DNA of 64,000 nucleotides from Liolophura sinensis (taxonomy: Eukaryota > Mollusca > Polyplacophora > Chitonida > Chitonidae). The DNA is taken from NCBI RefSeq assembly GCF_032854445.1, contig NC_088298.1, forward strand, positions 21,291,295 through 21,355,294, read 5' to 3'. This document shows positions 1 through 12,300 of the stretch, one piece after another (the first letter of the stretch is position 1; each line of letters starts with the position of its first letter). A program made the translations under genes and the position numbers. A model generated the notes under the pieces. The model did no database searches and was not told the DNA's origin. It saw only the letters and a program-made list of their open reading frames with translations.

Positions 1-445
1 AACACAAAGGTGAGGATAAACTTTTATACTTCATTTTTATTTCAACTCATGATTATGCCGTGTCAAAGAACCAATATTTCCAAACTGATTTTCTCCTGAA
101 AATCTTTGAGAAAGTTGACGATGAGTCGAATAAAATCTGGAATTTAGAACAGCGCGATTTGAGATGATATGCTCCAAAAGTCTCAATGAAATAGGTACAT
201 CTGGCTATGGATACAGTGTGTTAAAAATACTTTGTAATTACATACTTTTAACAATAACAATTACTGCACTTTAAACAACTCGGCACTTTTAATACATACC
301 ACCGATAAATTTTCGTACCATATAGATTATTGGCTTATGTTCAATTAGAACGGCATAAAGACTGTCCAGGTAGCCTTATTCACTTCACTAGTGACACTAA
401 ATACTTGGTGTTTCGGGTGCGGGTCTATTATTTCTTCGATATGAA

Positions 446-470
446 CCCCAGTTACGTTGGTAACATGGGG
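446..470. repeat. Hairpin in satellite monomer (example copy)
   Basis: Arms CCCCAGTTAC (446-455) and GTAAC-A-TGGGG (460-470) around a GTTG loop: ten base pairs with one bulged A. The same hairpin is in most monomers; the ATGAATAGCAG sub-type keeps only the inner part of the stem. Confidence 0.85.
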
Positions 471-481
471 ACAAAAATTAT

Positions 482-521
482 TTTGATTGATGTTTTACAA
501 TCGAATATTTCACTTAATCAC
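482..521 (-). repeat. SINE-tail-like segment in satellite monomer (example copy)
   Basis: TTTGATTGATGTTTTACAAT then CGAATATTTCACTTAATCAC. The SINE end read in the same direction is TTTGATTGGTGTTTTACGCC, GTACTCAAGAATATTTCACTT. The two agree apart from a short internal length difference. Present in every monomer. Confidence 0.75.
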
Positions 522-680
522 AGTCAGCTGCTGTTCACGCCAATACCGGTATTACCCGCGTGTGGTGTGAGGGTTTTAATTAATTGTGTCACGGATAGAC
601 ACCGCCTTAAAAATTCCATATTTTTCATTTTCGTTATTTCGTGATACAGTGTGATAATTGAAAGTAAAATTGAAGTAAAA

Positions 681-3600
681 ACTGTCCAGGTAGCCTTGTT
701 TACTTCACTAGTGACACTAAATACTTGGTGTTTCGGGTGCGGGTATATTATTTCTTCGATATGAACCCCAGTTACGTTGGTAACATGGGGACAAAAATTA
801 ATTTGATTGATGTTTTACAATCGAATATTTCACTTATTCACATGATATTTGCTGCTTACTCTAATACCGACATTGCCCGCGTGTAGTGTGAGGGTTTTAC
901 TTATTGTTTGACGGATGCACACTGCCTAAAAAGTTCCACATTTTTGAGATCTTTTTTTTCGTGGTTCAATGTCAAACTTCATCTTAATTGCAATTTATTA
1001 AAGTCATTTTTCACTAGACATTTCTCAAATGATTACATATTCGTCAAAAGGCGTCGAATTGTAAACAGAGCTACAAACACAAAGGTAAAGACAAACTTTT
1101 ATACGTCATGTTTATTTAAACTCATGATTATGCCGTGTCAAATAACCATTATTTCCAAAGTGATTAACTGATTTTCTACTGAAAATCTTTGAGAAAGTTG
1201 GCGATGAGTCAAATAAAATTTGGAATTTATAACTGCGTGATTTGAGATGATATGCTCCATATATCTGAATGAAATAAGTACATTTGGCTATGGATACAGT
1301 GTGTTAAAAATACCAAATAATTACACATTTTTAACAATAATAATAACTGCACATCCAACACCTCGCCACTTTTTATCTATACCACAGATAAATTTACATA
1401 CCATGGAGATTGTTGGCTTATGTCAAAGGACAACGGTGTAAGAACTGTCCAGGTAGCCTGATTCACTTCACTAGTGACACTAAATACTTGGTGTTTCGGG
1501 TGCGGGTCTATTATTTCTTCGATATGAACCCCAGTTACGTTGGTAACATGGGGACAAAAATTAATTTGATTGATGTTTTACAATCGAATATTTCACTGAA
1601 TCACATGGTATTTGCTGCTTGCGCTAATACCGACATTACCCGCGTGTAGTTTGAGGGTTTTACTTAGTGTTTCATGGATACACATTGCCTTAAAATTCCA
1701 CATTTCTGAGATCGGTTTTTTCGTGGTTCAATGTTAGAATTGATCTTAATTGCAATTTATTAAAGTCATTTTTCACTAGAAATTTTTCAAATGGTTACCT
1801 ATACGTCAAAAGGCGTCGAATTGTGAAAAAAGCTACAAACACAAAAGTAAAGATCAACTTTTATACTTCATTATTATTTCAACTCATGATTATGCCGTGT
1901 AAAACAACCCTGAATTCCAAACTGATTACCTAATTTTCCACTGAAATTTTTTGAGAAATTTGACGATGAGTCAATCAAAATTTGGAATTAATAACTGCGT
2001 GATTTGAGATGTTATGCTATAAAGGTCTCAACGAAATCAGCACATTTGGCTATGGATACAGCATGTTTAAAAATACTTAATAATTACATACTTTTAACAA
2101 TAATAAAAACTGCACATCCAACACCTCGCCACTTTCAAACTATACCACCGATAAATTTTCGTACTATGTAGATTGTTGGCATATGTTAAATTAAAACGGA
2201 GTAAGAACTGTCCAGGTAGCCTTGTTCACTTCACTAGAGTCACACTAAATACTTGGTGTTTCGGGTGCGGGTCTATTATTTCTTCGATATGAATAGCAGT
2301 TACGTTGGTAACATGGGAAGAAAAATTAATTGATTGATTGTTTTACAATCGAATATTTCACTTATTCACATGATATTTGCTGTTTACGCTAATAACCGAC
2401 ATTACCCGCCGTGTAGTGTGAGGGTTTTACTTACTGTTTTACGGATGCACACTACCTTAGAATTGCACAATTTTTGAGATGTTAATTCGTGTTTCAATGT
2501 CAAACTTTACCTTACTAGCAATTTATTAAAGTCATTTTTCACTAGAAAATTCTCAAATGGTTCACATATTTGTCAAAAGGCGTCGAATTGTAAACAGAGC
2601 TACAAACACAAAGGTAAAGACAAACTTTTATACGTCATGTTTATTTCAACTCATGATTATGCCGTGTCAAATAACCATTATTTCCAAAGTGATTAACTGA
2701 TTTTCTACTGAAAATCTTGAGAAAGTTGGCGATGAGTCAAATAAAATTTGGAATTTATAACTGCGTGATTTGAGATGATATGCTCCATATATCTGAATGA
2801 AATAAGTACATTTGGCTATGGATACAGTGTGTTAAAAATACCAAATAATTACACATTTTTAACAATAATAATAACTGCACATCCAACACCTCGCCCACTT
2901 TTTATCTATACCACAGATAAATATACATACCATGGAGATTGTTGGCTTATGTCAAAGGACCAACGGTGTAAGAACTGTCCAGGTAGCCTGATTCACTTCA
3001 CTAGTGACACTAAATACTTGGTGTTTCGGGTGCGGGTCTATTATTTCTTCGATATGAACCCCAGTTACGTTGGTAACATGGGGACAAAAATTAATTTGAT
3101 TGATGTTTTACAATCGAATATTTCACTGAATCACATGGTATTTGCTGCTTGCGCTAATACCGACATTACCCGCGTGTAGTTTGAGGGTTTTACTTAGTGT
3201 TTCATGGATACACACTGCCTTAAAATTCCACATTTCTGAGATCTGTTTTTTCGTGGTTCAATGTTAGAATTTATCTTAATTGCAATTTATTAAAGTCATT
3301 TTTCACTAGAAATTTTTCAAATGGTTACCTATACGTCAAAAGGCGTCGAATTGTGAACAAAGCTACAAACACAAAGGTAAAGATCAACTTTTATACTTCA
3401 TTATTATTTCAACTCATGATTATGCGTGAAAAACAACCCTGAATTCCAAACTTATTAATCTAATTTTCTACTGAAACTTTTTGAGAAATTCGACGATGAG
3501 TCAATCAAAATTTGGAATTAATAACAACGTGATTTGAGATGTTATGCTATAAAGGTCTCAACGAATATCAGCACATTTGGCTATGGATACAGCATGTTTA

Positions 3601-6359
3601 AAAATACTTAATAATTACATACTTTTAACAATAATAAAAACTGCACATCCAACACTCGCCACTTTCAAACTATACCACCGATAAATTTTCGTACTATGTA
3701 GATTGTTGGCATATGTTAAATTAGAACGGTGTAAGAACTGTCCAGGTAGCCTTGTTCACTTCACTAGAGTCACACTAAATACTTGGTGTTTCGGGTGCGG
3801 GTCTATTATTTCTTCGATATGAATAGCAGTTACGTTGGTAACATGGGAAGAAAAATTAATTTAATTCATGTTTTACAATCGAATATTTCACTTATTCACC
3901 TGATATTTGCTGTTTACGCTAATACCGACATTACCCGCGTGTAGTGTGAGGGTTTTACTTACTGTTTTACGGATGCACACTACCTTAAAATTGCACAATT
4001 TTGAGATGTTAATTCGTGTTTCAATGTCAAACTTTACCTTACTAGCAATTTATTAAAGTCATTTTTCACTAGAAAATTCTCAAATGGTTCACATATTTGT
4101 CAAAAGGCGTCGAATTGTAAAGACAGCTACAAACACAAAGGTAAGGATAAACTTTTATACTTCATGTTTATTTCAACTCATGATTATGCGGTGTAAAACA
4201 ATCATGAATTCTAAAGAGATTACCTAGGTTTCTAATGAAAATCTTTGAAAAAGTTGGCGATGAGTCAAATAAAATTTGGAATTTATAACTGCGTGATTTG
4301 AGCTGATATGCTCCAAATGTCTGAATGAGATAAGTACATCTGGCTATGGATACAGCATGTTTAAGAATACTTAATAATTACATACTTTTAACAATAACAA
4401 TAACTGCACTTTCAACAACTCGGCACTTTTAATCCATACCACCGTACATTTTCGAACCATATAGATTGTTAGCTTATGTCAAAGGAGAACGGTATAAGAA
4501 CTGTCCAGGTAACACAATTCACTTCACTAGAGCCACAATAAATACTTGGTGTTTCAGGTGCGGGTCTATTATTTCTTCTATATGAACCCAGTTACGTTGG
4601 TAACATGGGGGACAAAAATTAATTTGATTGATGTTTTACAATCGAATATTTCACTTAATCACACATATCTGTTGTTCACGCTAATACCGGCATTACCCGC
4701 GTGTAGTGTGAGGGTTTTACTTACTGTTTCACAGATAGACAATGCCTTAAAAATTCGATGTTTTTCATTTCTGTTATTTCGCTATACAATGTAACAATTT
4801 ATCTTAATTGCAAATTAATCAAGTTATTTTCACGAGAAATTTTTCAAATGGTTACCCATGCGTCAAAAGGGGTCAAACTGCAAACAGAGCAGAAAAAAAA
4901 GCTACAAACACAAAGGTAAGGATAAACTTTTATACTTCATGTTTATTTCAACTCATGATTATGCCGTGTAAAACAATCATCAATTCCAAAGAGATGACCT
5001 AGTTTTCTACTTAAAATCTTTGAGAAAGTTGGCGATGAGTCAAATAAAATTTGGAATTTATAACTGCGTGATTTGAGATGATATGCTCCAAATGTCTGAA
5101 TGAAATAAGTACATCTGGCTATGGATACAGCATGTTTAAGAATATCTAATAATTACATACTTTTAACAATAATAATAACTGCACATCCAACAACTTGCCA
5201 CTTTCAATGTATACCACCGATAAATTTTCGTACAATGCAGATTGTTGGCTTATGTTCCATTAGAACGGCGTAGAAACTGTCCCGGTAGCCTGATTCACTT
5301 CACTAGAGTCACACTAAATACTTGGTGTTTCAGGTGCGGGTTTATTATTTCTTCGATATGAACCCCAGTTACGTTGGTAACATGGGGACAAAAATTAATT
5401 TGATTGATGTTTTACAATCGAATATTTCACTTAATCACAGACAGCTGCTGTTCACGCTAATACCGGCATTACCCGAGTGTAGTTTGAGGGTTTTATTTGT
5501 TTCACGGATAGACACTGCCTTAAAAATTCCATATTTTTCATTTTCGTTATTTCGTGTTACAGTGTAACTATTTATCCTAATTGGAAATTACTAAATTTAT
5601 TTTCACTTCAAATTTTTCAAATGGCTACCTATGCGTCAAGAGGAGTCAAATTGCAAACAGAGCAGCAAAAAAAGCTACAAACACAAAGGTGAGGATAAAC
5701 TTTTATACTTCATTTTTATTTCAACTCATGATTATGCCGTGTCAAAGAACCAATATTTCCAAACTGATTTTCTCCTGAAAATCTTTGAGAAAGTTGACGA
5801 TGAGTCGAATAAAATCTGGAATTTAGAACAGCGCGATTTGAGATGATATGCTCCAAAAGTCTCAATGAAATAGGTACATCTGGCTATGGATACAGTGTGT
5901 TAAAAATACTTTGTAATTACATACTTTTAACAATAACAATAACTGCACTTTAAACAACTCGGCACTTTTAATACATACCACCGATAAATTTTCGTACCAT
6001 ATAGATTATTGGCTTATGTTCAATTAGAACGGCATAAAGACTGTCCAGGTAGCCTTATTCACTTCACTAGTGACACTAAATACTTGGTGTTTCGGGTGCG
6101 GGTCTATTATTTCTTCGATATGAACCCCAGTTACGTTGGTAACATGGGGACAAAAATTATTTTGATTGATGTTTTACAATCGAATATTTCACTTAATCAC
6201 AGTCAGCTGCTGTTCACGCCAATACCGGTATTACCCGCGTGTGGTGTGAGGGTTTTAATTAATTGTGTCACGGATAGACACCGCCTTAAAAATTCCATAT
6301 TTTTCATTTTCGTTATTTCGTGATACAGTGTGATAATTGAAAGTAAAATTGAAGTAAAA
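681..6359. repeat. Satellite HOR unit, long form (5,679 bp)
   Basis: Seven monomers plus the 320-bp truncated one (6040-6359). It is the standard five-monomer unit with two extra monomers, most simply gained by unequal exchange. Confidence 0.85.
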
Positions 6360-9300
6360 ACTGTCCAGGTAGCCTTGTTTACTTCACTAGTGACACTAAA
6401 TACTTGGTGTTTCGGGTGCGGGTATATTATTTCTTCGATATGAATAGCAGTTACGTTGGTAACATGGGGACAAAAATTAATTTGATTGATGTTTTACAAT
6501 CGAATATTTCACTTATTCACATGATATTTGCTGCTTACTCTAATACCGACATTGCCCGCGTGTAGTGTGAGGGTTTTACTTATTGTTTGACGGATGCACA
6601 CTGCCTAAAAAGTTCCACATTTTTGAGATCTTTTTTTTCGTGGTTCAATGTCAAACTTCATCTTAAATGCAATTTATTAAAGTCATTTTTCACTAGACAT
6701 TTCTCAAATGATTACATATTCGTCAAAAGGCGTCGAATTGTAAACAGAGCTACAAACACAAAGGTAAAGACAAACTTTTATACGTCATGTTTATTTCAAC
6801 TCATGATTATGCCGTGTCAAATAACCATTATTTCCAAAGTGATTAACTGATTTTCTACTGAAAATCTTTGAGAAAGTTGGCGATGAGTCAAATAAAATTT
6901 GGAATTTATAACTGCGTGATTTGAGATGATATGCTCCATATATCTGAATGAAATAAGTACATTTGGCTATGGATACAGTGTGTTAAAAATACCAAATAAT
7001 TACACATTTTTAACAATAATAATAACTGCACATCCAACACCTCGCCACTTTTTATCTATACCACAGATAAATTTACATACCATGGAGATTGTTGGCTTAT
7101 GTCAAAGGACAACGGTGTAAGAACTGTCCAGGTAGCCTGATTCACTTCACTAGTGACACTAAATACTTGGTGTTTCGGGTGCGGGTCTATTATTTCTTCG
7201 ATATGAACCCCAGTTACGTTGGTAACATGGGGACAAAAATTAATTTGATTGATGTTTTACAATCGAATATTTCACTGAATCACATGGTATTTTGCTGCTT
7301 GCGCTAATACCGACATTACCCGCGTGTAGTTTGAGGGTTTTACTTAGTGTTTCATGGATACACATTGCCTTAAAATTCCACATTTCTGAGATCGGTTTTT
7401 TCGTGGTTCAATGTTAGAATTGATCTTAATTGCAATTTATTAAAGTCATTTTTCACTAGAAATTTTTCAAATGGTTACCTATACCTCAAAAGGCGTCGAA
7501 TTGTGAACAAAGCTACAAACACAAAGGTAAAGATCAACTTTTATACTTCATTATTATTTCAACTCATGATTATGCCGTGTAAAACAACCCTGAATTCCAA
7601 ACTGATTACCTAATTTTCCACTGAAATTTTTTGAGAAATTTGACGATGAGTCAATCAAAATTTGGAATTAATAACTGCGTGATTTGAGATGTTATGCTAT
7701 AAAGGTCTCAACGAAATCAGCACATTTGGCTATGGATACAGCATGTTTAAAAATACTTAATAATTACATACTTTTAACAATAATAAAAACTGCACATCCA
7801 ACACCTCGCCACTTTCAAACTATACCACCGATAAATTTTCGTACTATGTAGATTGTTGGCATATGTTAAATTAAAACGGAGTAAGAACTGTCCAGGTAGC
7901 CTTGTTCACTTCACTAGAGTCACACTAAATACTTGGTGTTTCGGGTGCGGGTCTATTATTTCTTCGATATGAATAGCAGTTACGTTGGTAACATGGGAAG
8001 AAAAATTAATTTAATTGATGTTTTACAATCGAATATTTCACTTATTCACATGATATTTGCTGTTTACGCTAATACCGACATTACCCGCGTGTAGTGTGAG
8101 GGTTTTACTTACTGTTTTACGGATGCACACTACCTTAAAATTGCACAATTTTGAGATGTTAATTCGTGTTTCAATGTCAAACTTTACCTTACTAGCAATT
8201 TATTAAAGTCATTTTCACTAGAAAATTCTCAAATGGTTCACATATTTGTCAAAAGGCGTCGAATTGTAAACAGAGCTACAAACACAAAGGTAAAGACAAA
8301 CTTTTATACGTCATGTTTATTTCAACTCATGATTATGCCGTGTCAAATAACCATTATTTCCAAAGTGATTAACTGATTTTCTACTGAAAATCTTTGAGAA
8401 AGTTGGCGATGAGTCAAATAAAATTTGGAAATTTATAACTGCGTGATTTGAGATGATATGCTCCATATATCTGAATGAAATAAGTACATTTGGCTATGGA
8501 TACAGTGTGTTAAAAATACCAAATAATTACACATTTTTAACAATAATAATAACTGCACATCCAACACCTCGCCACTTTTTATCTATACCACAGATAAATT
8601 TACATACATGGAGATTGTTGGCTTATGTCAAAGGACAAACGGTGTAAGAACCTGTCCAGGTAGCCTGATTCACTTCACTAGTGACACTAAATACTTGGTG
8701 TTTCGGGTGCGGGTCTATTATTTCTTCGATATGAACCCCAGTTACGTTGGTAAACATGGGGACAAAAAATTAATTTGATTGATGTTTTACAATCGAATAT
8801 TTCACTGAAATCACATGGTATTGCTGCTTGCGCTAATACCGACATTACCCGCGTGTAGTTTGAGGGTTTTACTTAGTGTTTCATGGATACACATTGCCTT
8901 AAAATTCCACATTTCTGAGATCTGTTTTTTCGTGGTTCAATGTTAGAATTGATCTTAATTGCAATTTATTAAGTCATTTTTCACTAGAAATTTTTCAAAT
9001 GGTTACCTATACCTCAAAAGGCGTCGAATTGTGAACAAAGCTACAAACACAAAAGTAAAGATCAACTTTTATACTTCATTATTATTTCAACTCATGATTT
9101 GCCGTGTAAAACAACCCTGAATTCCAAACTGATTACCTAATTTTCCCACTGAAATTTTTTGAGAAATTTGACGATGAGTCAATCAAAATTTGGAATTAAT
9201 AACTGCGTGATTTGAGATGTTATGCTATAAAGGTCTCAACGAAATCAGCACATTTGGCTATGGATACAGCATGTTTAAAAATACTTAATAATTACATACT

Positions 9301-12300
9301 TTTAACAATAATAAAAACTGCACATCCACACCTCGCCACTTTCAACTATACCACCGATAAATTTTTCGTACTATGTAGATTGTTGCATATGTTAAATTAA
9401 AACGGAGTAAGAACTGTCCCAGGTAGCCTTGTTCACTTCACTAGAGTCACACTAAATACTTGGTGTTTCGGTGCGGGTCTATTATTTCTTCGATATGAAT
9501 AGCAGTTACGTTGGTAACATGGGAAGAAAAATTAATTTAATTCATGTTTTACAATCGAATATTTCACTTATTCACCTGATATTTGCTGTTTACGCTAATA
9601 CCGACATTACCCGCGTGTAGTGTGAGGGTTTTACTTACTGTTTTACGGATGCACACTACCTTAAAATTGCACAATTTTGAGATGTTAATTCGTGTTTCAA
9701 TGTCAAACTTTACCTTACTAGCAATTTATTAAAGTCATTTTTCACTAGAAAATTCTCAAATGGTTCACATATTTGTCAAAAGGCGTCGAATTGTAAAGAC
9801 AGCTACAAACACAAAGGTAAGGATAACTTTTATACTTCATGTTTATTTCAACTCATGATTATGCCGTGTAAAACAATCATGAATTCTAAAGAGATTACCT
9901 AGTTTTCTAATGAAAATCTTTGAAAAAGTTGGCGATGAGTCAAATAAAATTTGGAATTTATAACTGCGTGATTTGAGCTATATGCTCCAAATGTCTGAAT
10001 GAGATAAGTACATTTGGCTATGATTACAGCATGTTTAAGAATACTTAATAATTACATACTTTTAACAATAACAATAACTGCACTTTCAACAACTCGGCAC
10101 TTTAATCTATACCACCGATACAATTTTCGAACCATATAGATTGTTAGCTTATGTCAAAGGAGAACGGTATCAGAACTGTCCAGGTAACACAATTCACTTC
10201 ACTAGAGCCACAATAAATACTTGGTGTTTCAGGTGCGGGGTCTATTATTTTCTTCTATATGAACCCCAGTTACGTTGGTAACATGGGACAAAAATTAATT
10301 TGATTGATGTTTTACAATCGAATATTTCACTTAATCACACATATCTGTTGTTCACGCTAATACCGGCATTACCCGGTGTAGTGTGAGGGTTTTACTACTG
10401 TTTCACAGATAGACAATGCCTTAAAAATTCGATGTTTTTCATTTCTGTTATTCGCTATACAATGTAACAATTTATCTTAATTGCAAATTAATCAAGTTAT
10501 TTTCACGAGAAATTTTTCAAAATGGTTACCCATTGCGTCAAAGGGGTCAAACTGCAAACAGAGCAGAAAAAAAAAGCTACAAACACAAAGGTAAGGATAA
10601 ACTTTTATACTTCATGTTTATTTCAACTCATGATTATGCCGTGTAAAACAATCATCAATTCCAAAGAGATGACCTAGTTTTCTACTGAAAATCTTTGAGA
10701 AAGTTGGCGATGAGTCAAATAAAATTTGGAATTTATAACTGCGTGATTTGAGATGATATGCTCCAAAAGTCTGAATGAAATAAGTACATCTGGCTATGGA
10801 TACAGCCTGTTTAAGAATATCTNNNNNNNNNNNNNNNNNNNNNNNNNNNNNNNNNNNNNNNNNNNNNNNNNNNNNNNNNNNNNNNNNNNNNNNNNNNNNN
10901 NNNNNNNNNNNNNNNNNNNNNNNNNNNNNNNNNNNNNNNNNNNNNNNNNNNNNNNNNNNNNNNNNNNNNNNNNNNNNNNNNNNNNNNNNNNNNNNNNNNN
11001 NNNNNNNNNNNNNNNNNNNNNNAAAGTTGAGGATAAACTTTTATACTTCATGTTTATTTCAACTCATAATTATGCCGTGTCAAAGAACCATTAATTCCAA
11101 TCTGATTAACTGATTTTCTCCTGAAAATCTTTGAGAAAGTTGACGACGAGTCAAATAAAACTTGGAATTTATAACTGCGTGATTTGAGATGATATGCCCC
11201 ATATGTCTGAATGAAATAAGCAAATTTGGCTATGGATACAGTGTGTTAAAAATACCAAATAATTGCAATTTATTAAAGTCATTTTTCACTAGACATTTCT
11301 CAAATGATTACATATTCGTCAAAAGGCGTCGAATTGTAAACAGAGCCACAAACACCAAGGTAAAGACAAACTTTTATACGTCATGTTTATTTCAACTCAT
11401 GATTATGCCGTGTCAAAAAACCATTATTTCCAAAGTGATTAACTGATTTTCTACTGAAAATCTTTGAGAAAGTTGGCGATGAGTCAAATAAAATTTGAAA
11501 TTTATAACTGCGTGATTTGAGATGATATGCTCCATATATCTGAATGAAATAAGTACATTTGGCTATGGATACAGTGTTTTAAAAATACCAAATAATTACA
11601 CATTTTTAACAATAATAATAACTGCACATCCAACACCTCGCCACTTTTTATCTATACCACAGATAAATTTACATACCATGGAGATTGTTGGCTTATGTCA
11701 AAGGACAACGGTGTAAGAACTGTCCAGGTAGCCTGATTCACTTCACTAGAGTCACACTAATTACTTGGTGTTTTCAGGTGCGGGTCTATTATTTCTTAGA
11801 TATGAACCCCAGTTACGTTGGTAACATGGAGACAAAAATTAATTTGATTGATGTTTTACAATCGAATATTTCACTGAATCACATGGTATTTGCTGCTTGC
11901 GCTAATACCGACATTACCCGCGTGTAGTTTGAGGGTTTTACTTAGTGTTTCATGGATACACACTGCCTAAAATTCCACATTTCTGAGATCTGTTTTTTCG
12001 TCGTTCAATGTTAGAATTTATCTTAATTGCAATTTATTAAAGTCATTTTTCACTAGAAATTTTTCAAATGGTTACCTATACGTCAAAAGGCGTCGAATTG
12101 TGAAACAAAGCTACAAACACAAAGGTAAAAGATCAACTTTTATACTTCATTATTATTTCAACTCATGATTATGCCGTGTAAAACAACCCTGAATTCCAAA
12201 CTGATTACCTAATTTTCTACTGAAATTTTTGAGAAATTCGACGATGAGTCAATCAAAATTTGGAATTAATAACTGCGTGATTTGAGATGTTATGCTATAA

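Larger units (their letters stand above)
1..10822. repeat. Satellite array, left segment (up to assembly gap)
   Basis: Head-to-tail monomers of about 763-776 bp. The anchor ACTGTCCAGG (or close variant) sits at 361, 681, 1444, 2207, 2974, 3737, 4500, 5276, 6040, 6360, 7123, 7887, about 8650, 9413 and 10175. Position 5680 onward repeats position 1 onward almost base for base. Monomers fall into sub-types, for example those with ATGAACCCCAG and those with ATGAATAGCAG. The many 60-136-codon open frames here recur once per monomer, carry frameshifts between copies and are not genes. Confidence 0.97.

Noticed and set aside
400-470. CENP-B box in the satellite monomer
   Set aside because: TTTCGGGTGCGGG has the TTCG and CGGG parts, but the spacing between them is too short for the consensus.
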